A stretch of 64,000 nucleotides of DNA, taken from positions 24,428,382 through 24,492,381 of the forward strand of contig NC_092799.1 in the NCBI RefSeq assembly GCF_918797505.1. Reading direction: 5' to 3'. Under the pieces are notes generated by a model, which saw only the letters and a program-made list of their open reading frames with translations, was not told the origin of the DNA and did no database searches. This document shows, in pieces, positions 51,766 to 63,286 of the stretch (the stretch's first letter is position 1; every line of letters starts with the position of its first letter). Origin of the DNA: Bemisia tabaci. Lineage: Eukaryota > Arthropoda > Insecta > Hemiptera > Aleyrodidae. The position numbers and the translations under genes are program-made.

Positions 51766-51960
51766 GGGCCGTACCTAGGAATTATCTACGTGGGGCCATG
51801 GACCACCTCTCGGAAGGTGACCGCAGAGGCGGATGCAGCGATTGGCAACACTGGATTCCTCCATTTTACCTAGTGGGGCTCACGAGATTTCTGTCGGGGC
51901 GGCCCCACTGGCCCCCCCTAGCTACGCCCATGCACTTGTTGAAGCCGCCCGTGGATATCA
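51766..51960. repeat. Transposon fragments (CAGGGCCGTACC and GGCGGATGCAGC types)
   Basis: CAGGGCCGTACCTAGG resembles a hAT end, CTAGCTACGCCCATG resembles its partner, and GAGGCGGATGCAGCGATTGG inside resembles the element at 7929. Probably nested fragments. Confidence 0.5.
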
Positions 51961-52228
51961 CATGGGCCTCAAAAATATCGGAAGGTGACCCGAAAAATGT
52001 TTACGACTTTGTCGGGATCGGAGACGGGGGCTGGTAGAAAATGACCGCGCAAAGCAACAAAGAGAAAATCGGACTGCAGCTTATCATATGTAAACGAAAT
52101 CTTTCTTATTTTTTTTTAAAAAAAATCGAGGAAGTTCAAAGACTCGAATCTGATCTTTGGCGAATCCTCAAACGCATCGCAATACACTCGAGAAAAAATT
52201 TTGAGAGAATCAGTCTGATAGATGTTAA

Positions 52229-52598
52229 CACTGAAAAAAATTCTCGGCGTTTTTACCAAGGTCTGTTGGTACCTTTACCATCTTACTTTTTTTACCAATT
52301 ATTGGTAATTTTACCAAGACAGACTGGTAAACTTACCTAAAAACCGGTATTTTTACTGTTTTTTTTTCAGGTAAGACTACCACTTTTATTGGTAATCAAT
52401 TCCCGGTAACTTTGCCATTTTATCTCGGTAATTCTACCACAGTCGATAAAAAATATTGGCGTTTTTACCAAGGTTCAGTAAAATTATCAATTCCATAAAT
52501 GGTAATTTTACTAAGAAAAAATTGGGATCAAATAGAACCCTGAATTCTTGGTAATTTTACCCTTTTCTTAGTAAATACACCGAGATTTTTTTTTAGTG
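52229..52598. mobile_element. CACTG-ended element rich in TTACCA motifs
   Basis: The left end CACTGAAAAAAATTCTCGG pairs with the right end CCGAGATTTTTTTTTAGTG, with AA outside each end (52227-52228 and 52599-52600). The interior is built from degenerate TTTTACCA/TGGTAA motifs. CACTR ends and 2-3 bp duplications fit CACTA elements, but two bases of flank are weak evidence. Confidence 0.65.
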
Positions 52599-52641
52599 AA
52601 GATCTCACTGGTACCAGGAATATCTTCTTTTTTAAACATAT

Positions 52642-52840
52642 GTCGATGGCCAAAACGCAAAACCATGCATCTCCGTTTGCAACGTTGCAGACATCCCGTC
52701 ATATTTATATTTAATCATTACTTTATTTTCTAAAAATTCCCTGATTTTTCTTCTCTGCTATTGGGAAACTCTGTGTAGATTTCGCGGGTTGTAAAGTTGG
52801 CTTGTTTTCCTTAGAAAAAATAAAATAGAAGCAGAGTAAG
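52642..52840. mobile_element. ATCGATGGCC-family MITE, copy 4 (right-truncated)
   Basis: ATATGTCGATGGCCAAAACG and GCATCTCCGTTTGCAACGTT at the left; interior continues to AAATAAAATAGAAGCAGAG, then the family sequence stops. Confidence 0.65.
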
Positions 52841-52859
52841 AGATTCTTACTTTATCCGT

Positions 52860-53497
52860 CTACAACTAGGACCACTGGTTTTAAAGCAGACTCACAAAGA
52901 GAAGAAAAATCAGGAAAGTCTTCAAGAAAATGACGTCGCCTAATTTTCAATTTAAAGAATACCTAATTTGAGACGGGAGATCTTCGCCCTGTCACAAACC
53001 AAAATACTCGCTTTCGTAGTTTCTTTGGGGTATGCATTCCTCCTCACCTACTAAAATATTGAAAATTTACTCTACAGCAAATCAATTACACAATATTTTA
53101 GAAGCGTCGAATGGGGGGGGGGGGGGGGCAGTTTCATATCGGTTTTTATCGGGTCATGTGATCATTGCAGTCGCGACGGCCGGCACGCGCATACACCTGT
53201 TGACGTTGATACAATGTAAGAATGAAATAAGTGCATAATCATGAGATACCGTTACGTTTATTCGCTTAGCAAGCAAGAATAGGTCGCGTCCGTATTGCAT
53301 TGATAAACCGTGAGTGAGGAGGGGAGAGAGGATAAGGGTGCAACGTAATGAGTGTCATGAAGTCAAACGGTGAAGTTCATAAAAAGCCTCTTTTTCACGA
53401 GGAAACTGGTAAAAAGTCACCTCTGAGGTAAAAATAGATTGGAGAGAAGTCAATGACTCATGTCAAGAAATTTGCATCTTAAATTGTGACATTGCGA
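52860..53497. other. Intergenic, no gene seen
   Basis: Contains a G run at about 53106-53127. No exon or clear repeat boundary. Confidence 0.4.
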
Positions 53498-53765
53498 ACT
53501 TTTGCCCATATATATGGCTTAAGTACGAAACCGCGTGTCTCCATCTCGGTGTTTCAAAATATCCGCTTCAATTTTTTCTTTCGAAGAGAAACAAGCCAAA
53601 TTCAATATTTGAATATCGCAGAACATTCTGCTTACATAGAAGGAAAATCAAGGAGGCTTTCTAGAAATTACATCAATTAGTTTTCCGAAGGAAAAATAAA
53701 GTATGGCAGGAAATCTGCAACGTCGCAAATGGAGATACGTGGTTTCGCACTTTGGTCATCGATAA
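53498..53765. mobile_element. ATCGATGGCC-family MITE, copy 5
   Basis: Inverted relative to the 61906 copy; ends ATGGCTTAAGTACGAAACCG and TTCGCACTTTGGTCATCGAT. It directly abuts the CCCTGG element at 53766, separated only by its AA duplication. Confidence 0.7.
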
Positions 53766-54701
53766 CCCTGGTAAAAATTGGCAGTAGAATGTGTGTTCCA
53801 AAATACTATAGACCTAAAGCCGGCTGTAAGATTTCCAATGGCTTCTGTAGCCGGCTGTACATTTTCTTATAGTCTTATATAGCCGATGGCGATTAAGCAA
53901 CAGCCAGACGATAAAGTTTATGCTAAACGTTACTAATTACGGGTACTAGGACTTAGTTATTTTTGGACTGCCGCTCTCTTTTTGAGCCGTAGTATCTTGA
54001 TTTATTTTGCGAGGAAAGCTCCGTACTTTTGAAGGATGCCTGTCATTCTTAATATGTTGGAGCGCCTTCAATTTCTTATGATACTGTGCAATACCTCTGG
54101 TGTGAAATAGTTGCTTCAGATGCCGTGGCACGCTGCGGCGCGGCGGGCGGGCAGAGCGCGAAACGCGCATTGGCGCCTACAAACCTAACAGGGATACTTC
54201 CCGCATTGCGCAATGCGTGAAGTATCCCTCTTAGGTTTGTAGGCGCCAGTGCGTCGCCGCTCCGCTTTGTGTTAGGCTCTAATATTTAATCTCGCAGAGT
54301 CAGCGTTTTTCAACTCATGATTTTGAAATGTTTGCACACTCTGTATGGACTATTCTCATTTTAATTGATGAAAAAAAAAAATGTTTTAAAGGAAAATATA
54401 ATGTGTGTTTTGTAAATATTAAGTTAGTTCCGTATCAAACTTGAGTAATGGTTTCCAAAGCACACGAATTTCTACACAATTTCTTTTAGCCTTTTATAGC
54501 CAATGGCGATAAAGTGTAGAGCCCGGCGATAGGAACTATAGCCCGACTGTATACTTTTTTATAGCTTCGTATAGCCCGGCCACATGATTTGCTCCCGCTT
54601 TCTACAGTCAGCTATATGATTTTCAATAGCCTTCTTTAGTCGGCTATAAGAACTCCTATGGTATTTTGAAACGCAGCTCCTATCGCCAATTTTTACCAGG
54701 G
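53766..54701 (+). mobile_element. CCCTGGTAAAAATTGGC element, copy 3
   Basis: Same orientation as copy 1, with CCCTGGTAAAAATTGGC at both ends and AA outside each (53764-53765 and 54702-54703). The central palindrome has one mismatch (TTCCCGC). Interior ORFs are short and broken. Confidence 0.85.
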
Positions 54702-55079
54702 AAATATGATTTTCACTTTTTCAATTTTTTGGTTTTCGGTTATTGATAATTTTTTTTTTCCTCTTTGTGGTATCATTCATTAGTAACCATTAGTAAGACC
54801 TTTCTGACATCTTTTCACAATTCTAATATGGATTACTCCTCGCCACTATTACCGGGCATCAATCTATGTGATTTTTTGACTATCGACATGTATAATATTC
54901 TCCGTGCCGATGAAGCCGTATTTTCCGTCAAATTTTCGAATCATTATAACCCAGGTTCCCTCTAATACGGGAAAATCTAAATGCTCGTCTAGGGCTTGGC
55001 GGAGTAGCAGCTAGAGGGGGCCCCCCTCCCCCCCCTGCAGTATACACGCAGTATGTACTTTCTCAAAACTTCATTTTCG
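54702..55079. other. Intergenic, no gene seen
   Basis: Short ORF at 54765-54965 without supporting features; C and G runs at 55015-55035. Confidence 0.4.
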
Positions 55080-55134
55080 CACTTACGGTTCTCTTCGCTA
55101 TATCGGCAGTTTTGCCAACCACTTCGGAGGTATC

Positions 55135-55385
55135 GCCTAACTGAAGCTCGCCTTCAATTTCACCTTATAGGCAACAAAACATACTGCGGAGCGCGAACAG
55201 TTATCTATCCAAAAACCTACAGTTATCTTCCACCATAGACTTTTTGTCAGAATTAATGGAAAGCATGTAAACACACCCATTGTAGATTTCGTCCACTTGA
55301 CGTTAGCCTTCAATTTCGCAGCATAGGCAAAAAACAATACAAACCTCCTGGAAAGCGCGAATCTTTATCTAATCGAAAAATTCAC
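55135..55385. repeat. Two diverged tandem units with GCCTTCAATTTC
   Basis: CTCGCCTTCAATTTCACC...GGAGCGCGAACAGTTATCTA recurs as TTAGCCTTCAATTTCGCA...GGAAAGCGCGAATCTTTATC about 160 bp later. A further related end is at 58953-58980. Confidence 0.5.
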
Positions 55386-55409
55386 ACTTGCATCGCTCCA
55401 TGACCTATG

Positions 55410-55663
55410 CTGCCGTGCTAAGGAAGAACGCCGTATGAACATTCGGGAGTTGCCAAATTTCTTTCGATAAAAAGGTTATTTTTTAGAAAAGTTATGGATA
55501 TTTTTCCTTGAAATTTTCAGGGACTTTGGCTGAAATTGCGAACAAAATTATCTAAAAAAAATGGAAGAAAAATATTCATAAGTTTACCAGGAAATCCTTG
55601 TTTTATCATAGGAAATTTGGCAACGCCTGAAGGTTCATACGGCGTTTTTCCTTAGCACGGCAG
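55410..55663. mobile_element. CTGCCGTGCTAAGG MITE, copy with TATG duplication
   Basis: Ends CTGCCGTGCTAAGGAAGAAC and CCTTAGCACGGCAG. A 4-bp duplication TATG is on both sides (55406-55409 and 55664-55667). Length 254. Confidence 0.88.
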
Positions 55664-55667
55664 TATG

Positions 55668-57201
55668 ATTGAACCGACGAACGTTATTATTGAGGGAACG
55701 GATCCCTATGATCCGCACATTTTTCTAAATAAGGTCATTCGCGATTGGTAGGAATATTTAAACTCTCGACACAATAAAAAAATTTTGACCATGGCCAGCC
55801 CCCCCTCCTCCTCCCTAATATAAGTGAAAAATTTCGTGCCTCGTCACTGACGATATCATTTTACGTGCGAGAAAATTGTGGAGGCTCCGAAATTTGTATC
55901 GGAGGATGCATTGAACCTCGAAGGAGGAAAAACCAAAATACTGGCTTATGATAATCGCTGACTGTTGACCAAATTTGGAGGTGGAGCGCAGTGTCATCTC
56001 CTCGTCAGTGGTGACGCGAGCTTAGCGGAGGAGTCAGCCAACCGCTTCATTTGAGGACAGAACCAGTGCGCTTTGTTGGTACAGAAAAAAGAGAAAAAAT
56101 AAAATTAGGGTTGACGAACTCTACTCCTCTAACCTTACAATTAGTCTGACAGACTCGATCGCGCATTAGGTGACTCGTAATTTATGTCAGATATGGACAA
56201 ATTAGCCATCAGAGGAGGAAGAGCCAGTAGCAGAAGAAGAAGGGGAAGGAATGGAAGACGAAAAGTAAGAAACTGAAAAATATAGCGTTTACCTCTGCTG
56301 TTCCTCGAGCATTAAACGTGTTCGTAAGTTAAACTAGGTTGCTGGCTTTGAGAGTGACCTTACTTTTTCTTCATCATGAACAAATTTTCCCTGAAAAGAT
56401 CGATTTTCGAGAAATTTCCGATTTTTTTTTCGGCCGCGCTAAATTTGAAAATGCTGGGTGCAAATAAGGCATATCTTGGTTGCGGCGTATCAAAATGTTT
56501 GATAACGTTTCATTCCTCATAATTGAAGCAAATGGGTGGAATTCGTTGAATTTTTTACTGAATTCTCTTTTTGATTTTACAATGCTGAAAACTGAAAATT
56601 TCAACAAATTCACTCAATTATTTCAACAATAAAATATAAATTAGCAGTAGAGATTCTGAAACACCGCAACCAAAAAATGTACTTTCTGCGCTCAACGCTT
56701 CAACTCTACCCCGAATCACTTTTAACCCTTTTTACATCGACTTTCTACACGCAGGTTTAAAACACCTTAGAAAGGCTTTTCTTTATTTACTTGATACCTG
56801 ATTTGATTTCATACTACAGTTGCTATCTACCAATATCAGGGCCGTAATTTATTTTATTTTAAATCCGAATAATTTCTTTGGAATTAGCTCATCCTGCGAA
56901 TAGAAATATAAAATTATTTTCAAGCCCCCCGAATTAACGAATTCATCATAAAACTCATTAAATTTCATCATTTAATCTTTTGAAAATCCTAAAGAGTATT
57001 CTTGTCTCGGTGTGCGGATTCCACCGAATCCGACTCCGGCACACTAATTATTCGGCGTGCAAAGCAAATACAAATACAGTTGTTGCTGCCCCTGGCTCCG
57101 AAAAGCTGCAGCGCGCGTAGTCGCGGGGAGACGAGCCCCCGGAATTTTAAATTCCCCCCTGCCCCCTCCCTCCTCCCCTCCCCGGTTCATGACTCCCAAC
57201 G
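55668..57201. other. Intergenic, no gene supported
   Basis: Several short ORFs; none has splice borders or a recognisable domain. A few loose repeat fragments. Confidence 0.4.
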
Positions 57202-57455
57202 CTGCCATGCTAAGGAAGAACGCCGTATGAACATTCGAGAGTTGCCAAATTGCCCCGATTAAAACATGTATTTTTGAAGAGAGTTATGCGTATTTTTCCT
57301 TGTCATTTTCCGATATTTTAGATCAAATTGGGAACAAAATTTTCTGATAAATTTTCTGAAAAATATTCAGAATTTTAGCAGTAAATTTTGTCGGTTATTA
57401 GAGGAAATATGGCAACACCTGAAGGCTCATACGACGTTTTTCCTTAGCACGGCAG
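57202..57455. mobile_element. CTGCCGTGCTAAGG MITE, copy with AACG duplication
   Basis: Ends CTGCCATGCTAAGGAAGAAC and CCTTAGCACGGCAG; 4-bp duplication AACG (57198-57201 and 57456-57459). Length 254, the same as the copy at 55410. Confidence 0.88.
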
Positions 57456-57517
57456 AACGGCTGCGCTTCGACTTGACTCGGAACGCGACGACGCGACGGG
57501 GACGTCAACGACTTGCT

Positions 57518-57770
57518 TTGCCGTGCTAAGGAAGAACGCCGTATGGACATTCGAGGGTTGCCAAATTTCCGTCGATAAAACATGAATTTTTGGCGACATT
57601 CATGCAGATTTTTTCTTGAAATTTTCAGATATTTTAGATCAAATTGCGTGAAAAATTGTCTGCAAATTTAGGAAAATAATATTCACATCTGTCCCGGTAA
57701 ATTCGATTTTTACAGGAGGGAACTTTGCAACGTCTGAAGGCTCATACGGCGTTCTTGCTAAGCACGGCGG
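57518..57770. mobile_element. CTGCCGTGCTAAGG MITE, copy with TGCT duplication
   Basis: Ends TTGCCGTGCTAAGGAAGAAC and GCTAAGCACGGCGG; 4-bp duplication TGCT (57514-57517 and 57771-57774). Confidence 0.85.
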
Positions 57771-58082
57771 TGCTCGGCCCGGACCCGGACCAGACACACC
57801 TCGTCGGTGTGACATTCTCGGCGCAATCCCACGACACCCGGATTCCACCACCACCCCACTAATTGCGCTTCGATCCAGCTAATTACTTTGAGCAGCAGTT
57901 CGCCCGAAGATGAGACGCGAGGACCGGCCTCGGATCCTCCACAATGTTGCCGATTTTTTTTTTTTTTATTTGCACAAAATATTTAACATTGTACAAGATT
58001 ACATTTAGACATATCAAATGTCTTTTGCACAATGTTGCCGATACATCTCATATCTCAATCCGTCAATGACATGCAGTCAGTG

Positions 58083-58534
58083 CGGTGCTCCCACTCCTGG
58101 AAAAAGTTCCGAATTCCGGAACTTTTAGAGATTTTCCGGGATATTCCGTGGAACTTTTGATAGTCCCGAAATTTTCCGGATCCGTTGCATTTTCCGGAAC
58201 TTCCTCACAACTTTTGAAAAAACCTAAGAGGAGTTCCGGAACTTCCTCACAACTTTTAAAAAAACCTAAGAGGAGTTCCGGAACTTCCTCACAACTTTTG
58301 AAAAAACCTAAGAGGAGTTCCGGAACTTCCTCACAACTTTTAAAAAACCTAAGAGGAGTTCCGGAACTTCCTCACAACTTTTAAAAAACCTAAGAGGAGT
58401 TCCGGAACTTCCTCACAACTTTTGAAAAAACCTAAGAGGAGTTCCGGAACTTTTGACGATCATTAAGTGGGAGAAATTGGAACAAAAAAGTTCCGACTCC
58501 CGGAACTTTTGACGGACATGGAATGGGAGCACTG
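58083..58534. mobile_element. hAT-like element with CAGTGCTCCC ends and internal minisatellite
   Basis: Ends CGGTGCTCCCACT and TGGGAGCACTG are inverted, with a perfect 8-bp duplication AGTCAGTG (58075-58082 and 58535-58542). Nearly the whole interior is AGTTCCGGAACTT-type sequence. No transposase. Confidence 0.88.
58185..58451. repeat. 42-bp minisatellite, about six units
   Basis: The unit contains CCTAAGAGGAGTTCCGGAAC and TTCCTCACAACTTTT; unit starts fall at about 58226, 58268, 58310, 58351, 58392 and 58434. Spacing is 41-42 bp, a multiple of three for most units, so the frame stays open (58085-58384) without being a gene. Confidence 0.9.
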
Positions 58535-58655
58535 AGTCAGTGAGTGGCAGTTGTGTAGTCAAAGGGGATCAGGGTTGTAGGAGACAACCCCCCCCCCCCC
58601 GGGTTATTGCACTTATTGCGGAAAGTTATCTATTTTTTACAGTCCGAGTCCACGT

Positions 58656-58850
58656 CATATGGACGTATTTATGCTAAAGGAACTATGTGATCAGGGTTTG
58701 CGTGCAACATAGTTCCTTTTAGCATAAATAAGTCCAAATATGTAAACGTACTTCTAGACTGCGACAGAACATCGTCTGACGTCACTTTACATGTAAAGTA
58801 ATTGGAAGAATCAGATCCTCTGTCGCAGTCTAAAAGGCGTAAACTTACTT
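58656..58850. repeat. Double hairpin, AGGAACTATGT family
   Basis: First hairpin: GGACGTATTTATGCTAAAGG with the inverse AGTTCCTTTTAGCATAAATA. Second, just beyond: TCTAGACTGCGACAGAACAT with TCTGTCGCAGTCTAAAA. The first matches the hairpin at 8545. Confidence 0.65.
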
Positions 58851-59313
58851 AGCGTGGACTTTATCTTCCTTAATGGAAGTTGCTAGAGCCAATACACAAT
58901 ACGTGAACTTATCGCCGGATATCGTTTACTTGAAGTTCAAACATACCGGGCGGGGAGCGCGAATAGTTATCTATTCGAAAGAACACAATAGATTGCGGAC
59001 TTACGCTGTCGATATTCCAATTTTTTAAAAAATATTATGGATCCTTCCGAAGGCACTTCTTTAGTTCTAGGATGTCCCTCAAACCAGGGTCGGACTGGCT
59101 CGCATCTGAGGGCGTAGACCCTTGGCTGGTTAAAGGGGCGTAACGTGATATTTCCTGGTAGGGCATTCCCTACGTGGAGAGGGGTTCAGAAAATTTTGGC
59201 AAATCAGCACAAGTTTACGCTATTTTCAGGTTCAAAGTTTATTGATAAGTTAGTTAAGTTAGTTTATTGATTGGTTAGTTGTCACGGAGTACAAATTGCA
59301 AAATTGAACGTGA

Positions 59314-59880
59314 AGCACAGCATTGAGAGCTCACGCTTCGCGTCATCGCGCCTTCAATTTTTCAGATGCAGCACGGACGTCCATCAAGTACGAATAGTTG
59401 TATCTCTGCGCCGTCGTAAACACGCATCCTTTCCCTCCCTCTTTTTCCATATTGTGTTTGTTTCCGTTTGTCTTATTCGTAATGGTGCTTCAAGCACTAC
59501 GTGAGTAATACAGGCGAAGGTAGGAGAGATGTCCTCAGGCCTTTTTTTAACTTCTTCTCCCGAATCAGAGCGACGCTTCATTGACAGCATAAAGCAGAGC
59601 ATTGAGAGCTCACGATTCGCGTCATCGCGCCTTCAATTTTTCAGATGCAGCACGGACGTCCATCAAGTACGAATAGTTGTATCTCTGCGCCGTCGTTAAC
59701 GCGCATCCTTTCCCTCGCTTTATTTCCATATTGTGTTTGTTTGCGTTTGTCTTATTTGTAATGTTGCTTCAAACTAGGGCAGAGCATTGCGAGTTCACGA
59801 CTCAAGGCATCGCGTCTTATAGTTTCCATATGCAATGTGGACACCCATCTTGCGTGAATAGTTGTATCGCGTTTACAATT
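59314..59880 (+). repeat. Direct repeats related to the 130-bp tandem family
   Basis: AGCATTGAGAGCTCACG starts near-identical blocks at about 59314-59490 and 59593-59772 (offset 279), and a diverged third at about 59779-59880. Each contains CGCGCCTTCAATTTTTCAGA and AAGTACGAATAGTTGTATCT. Confidence 0.8.
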
Positions 59881-60585
59881 TAGGGAGAATGAAGGAGGGG
59901 GATGATAAAGCACCTGTATGTCAAGAAGAAGATGAAAATTTCACAGAAAATTGTTTTCGCCTCAGAAAGTAGTTCTTGGACCTCTGTTCACCACTATCAT
60001 GCGTTAAAGCACCTTTCTTTACTCCTAACTCTCTCTCTTCTTCCGTTCATTTAAGAAATTTTTCTCACATATTCTCGGTCGTAATTTTTTCTTCTTCTTA
60101 TTTTGCTATCTGTAAGAGGGGCGCGTTTTCGGCGCGCAAAGGGGGCGTATCTGCCAATGGCAGATTGGCCTTATGGCCAGTCCGAGCCTGCCTCAAACAC
60201 TCCTTTACGGGGCGCTTAAATCAACAATCTCGTATCAGTTTTAGGTATACAGAAAGATAATTGTTCACTTCCTTTTCTTCATCTTCTTTTCTCTAAAATA
60301 TTCAATTTTGCAATTCAAATAAATGGATGGACGAGTGGAACTGTGGCGGCGCCGGCGTTGCGATTCAAACCGTGACTCCCTCAGCTTAACTTACTCTGAT
60401 TTTCATCGCCGGTTAGATAGTCTAGACCTACACGAAAAAATCGACCAGTTTTGCCCAGAGCGAGCAGTGATCTCAGGAGTCAGGAGTCATTTTCAGACGA
60501 AATTATGACACGATTTGTCTATGAATGATGGAGACAGCACGGCCTCGTGTCCAACCACGTGTATTATGACCACGTGTTGATACGT
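59881..60585. other. Intergenic, no gene supported
   Basis: ORFs of up to 94 codons (59976-60260 plus) without exon borders or recognisable domains. Confidence 0.4.
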
Positions 60586-60822
60586 CGCACAATAGATCGA
60601 GCCAATGTAAGAGGTCGGAGATGGAATTTTTGGCTAAAATTTTAAATTTTGATGTTTATTTCGTCACATTTTCAATTTTAACGGCTGATTCTTGAAGAAA
60701 ATTTTACGAGGAAACCAATAGAACCACTTTTGAAACTTCAAAATTTTGTACAATTGGAGTTATAAGCGTTTAAAGTTTCCGAATTTTGTCCGACCTCTCC
60801 TATTGACTCGATCCACTGTGCG
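60586..60822. mobile_element. Inverted-repeat element, CACAGTGGATCGAGT family, copy 2
   Basis: Left end GCACAATAGATCGAGCCAAT, right end ATTGACTCGATCCACTGTGC; interior as 6691-6929. Confidence 0.7.
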
Positions 60823-61307
60823 TCGCGGCCAATGACGTAGCCAAGGAAGGAAGGGGTCCTGAGGGTGTAGATCTCCCTTGACCGGGAAATTTTCTCAATC
60901 AAGCGCCATTTTTCGTGGTTTTTCGGGATTTTTATCTTTGGACCGTAAGAAACTTTTAACCGGAGACCCCTCTTGGAAAAATTTCTGGGCACGCCCCTGG
61001 GTGCGGGAAAAAAATTCTCAAACGCTGACCAAAGCAGTAAAATTTTCGTTTTCTTGAACCCATATCAAAATTGCGCGTGAAAATTAACGTGCTTCCTCCA
61101 TTGTCCATTTTGCCGAGATTTTTCCGTGAAAAAGTATTACGATGGCAAAATTTTTCACTGGCATTTTCTGACTAAAAATTTCTGCGACTGAAACTTGACC
61201 AAAAGAAGTATAGATGGAGATTACACGCATTGCTATGTCGCCTTCAATTTTTGATATAGGCCAGCGATGACCCTGTGAGAAGCAATCATTCTCCACTCGA
61301 GGATTAT

Positions 61308-61444
61308 GGACTACATTTTGCAATTGGGAACTATAGTTCCTGGCTCAGTTTAGAAACAATGTATGTGCCATTAGTTTCCCATTGCACATAAGTGTTTTTG
61401 CAGATGAGCCAGAAACTATAGTTCCACATTGCAAGATGTAGTCC
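61308..61444. mobile_element. GGACTACATTTTGCAATT MITE, copy 2
   Basis: GGACTACATTTTGCAATTGG and CATTGCAAGATGTAGTCC ends; centre AATGTATGTGCCATTAGTTT. Confidence 0.75.
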
Positions 61445-61762
61445 GCTTGATCTTGTATTGTCTAAGATATTGTCTCACATAGTAAATCGTGTCCAACTGC
61501 AACTTGCAGATTTTGCAGATTTTGATACTATCTCTGTTTTTCCATTCACGTCTTTATGTCCTAATGTCTTTTATATTACATGTCATGTGGTGGGGCTGGT
61601 GACATTAGTGAATTTCAGATTTTATAGGCGTCTACCGCGGATTTTGTTGAACATTTATAAGTGCATTTCCAAAAATGTATCATGAGTCATCACTCATTAC
61701 CCAATCACCCCGTTAAGGCAATGTCATTGCCGAGAAAATGGGAGCGCTAGCACATAATAATT

Positions 61763-61903
61763 GGACTGCATTTTGCAATTTTGGAACTATAAATTCTGGC
61801 TCTTCTGGAAAAACACTTATGTCCATAGGGTCACTGATGGTACTTGCGTTGTTTTTAAACCGGGTAAGAATTTATAGATCCAAATTGCAAAATGCAGTCC
61901 AAT
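61763..61903. mobile_element. GGACTACATTTTGCAATT MITE, copy 3
   Basis: GGACTGCATTTTGCAATTTT and AAATTGCAAAATGCAGTCC ends, with AATT outside both. Confidence 0.75.
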
Positions 61904-61905
61904 TG

Positions 61906-62171
61906 AAATAGATCAATGGCCGATATGCGAAACCGTGCATCTCCATTTACGGCGTTGCAAACTTCCTGCCGTACTTATCTTTTCTTTGGAAAAAAAGTCA
62001 AAGTGATTTCTTGAAAACCTTTCTGAATGTTTTTCTCTGTTAGCAGAATATTCTGTGAGAATATCAGGCTATCAAGCTGGCTCGCGTCTTTCCGAAAAAA
62101 ATAAAATGGGAACGGAAATTCTGAAACACCGCAATGATCGAGATATGTGGTTTCGCACTTGGGCCATCGAC
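61906..62171. mobile_element. ATCGATGGCC-family MITE, copy 6
   Basis: ATCAATGGCCGATATGCGAA and TTCGCACTTGGGCCATCGA ends; interior GACTTCCTGCCGTACTTATC-like and AAAATAAAATGGGAACGG segments place it in the family. Confidence 0.75.
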
Positions 62172-63149
62172 AGTGGAGTTATTATTTTGCACAGGAGGCT
62201 TTTAATTAAAAGCATTTAGGACGCGTTTTAGTAGCGTATGGGGGAGGGGAGGGGGTAAGCTGGTCTCCAGAATTCGCTATAAAACACCATTCAAACCAAT
62301 TTCCACAATAGTTTGTAAAGGAAAAAACATAAAAAAGACGGTTGCGCAGGAGCGAATTTGAAACCCAGCAATCAAATCTTAATTCCACCGTCAATGTGCG
62401 CATAACATTTAAGAGTCAGACAGGTTCACAGTTCAGCATATACAGGTGCTTACGAAGCAAGAGGTAGCTTATGCTTGATTATCAGAACCCCATGATTTCC
62501 CCTGTGCTTAACATGCGGTACTATCGAAGTACCTTACACTTGCCAGGTTGTGCGTGCCACTGCATTTGAGAACTTTACCATCAGCCGCATGTAATTTGTG
62601 TGTCATCACGACTTCGGGGTACGATTTCTTGCGGAGGTAGTCTGGCAACTCCAAGTAGACCATATCCGCTCTCAACTATCTGGCTGTCACGCTAAAATGC
62701 ATCTCGCAGCGATATGAGCCCCCGATGGAGGAGGGGGGGGGGGGAGCCGTCGCTATGAAGCTTATGCACAGAGCTAATTAGACGGGAGGCTATGGACGAC
62801 ATGATGGCGATTTGACCCGTTTCACTGCTATGTAGTTTAGGTGTAGTACTTGGGGGAACTTAATAAGGCAGTGCCTAGGAGATCCAATCTGCCATCCCCT
62901 GGACAATTTAGAAAATTAACCATGTTTACGACACATTCTCATGTTATCAATTTTTAAGGCGTATATCGATTTTTTGTCAAATCGCAAATTTTGATTTACT
63001 GAAATCGCTTTTTTCTTGAAGATGGCCGTCCCTAAACTCAGGGCGTAGCGCGTGGGAAGTTACGGCTCAAGAATCATCGAGGCTTTGAAAACGCGCAAAA
63101 TCGCAACAATTTTTCGCACAAATGCACATCTAAAGTTCTCATACCCTTT
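62172..63149. other. Intergenic, no gene supported
   Basis: No exon-like ORF. G run at about 62735. Confidence 0.4.
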
Positions 63150-63286
63150 GGACTAAATTTTGCGATTAGGAACTACAATTTTTTACTCATCCGTAAAAAC
63201 ACTTATCTGCCTAGAGAAACTAAGGGTACATACGTCATTTCTAAATTTAGCAAGAAATTGTAGTTCATAATTGCAAAATGTAGTTC
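63150..63286. mobile_element. GGACTACATTTTGCAATT MITE, copy 4 (diverged)
   Basis: GGACTAAATTTTGCGATTAG and AATTGCAAAATGTAGTTC ends; centre ACATACGTCATTTC. Confidence 0.65.

Noticed and set aside
58085..58384. Plus ORF with repeated SSQLLKKPKRSSGT-like units
   Set aside because: Translation of the 42-bp minisatellite; the unit length being divisible by three explains the open frame.
58185..58451. Regularly spaced repeats considered as CRISPR
   Set aside because: Units are contiguous tandem copies without unique spacers and lie inside a transposon in a eukaryotic genome.
61458..61685. 75-codon plus ORF between two MITEs
   Set aside because: AT-rich, no borders or domain; likely chance.
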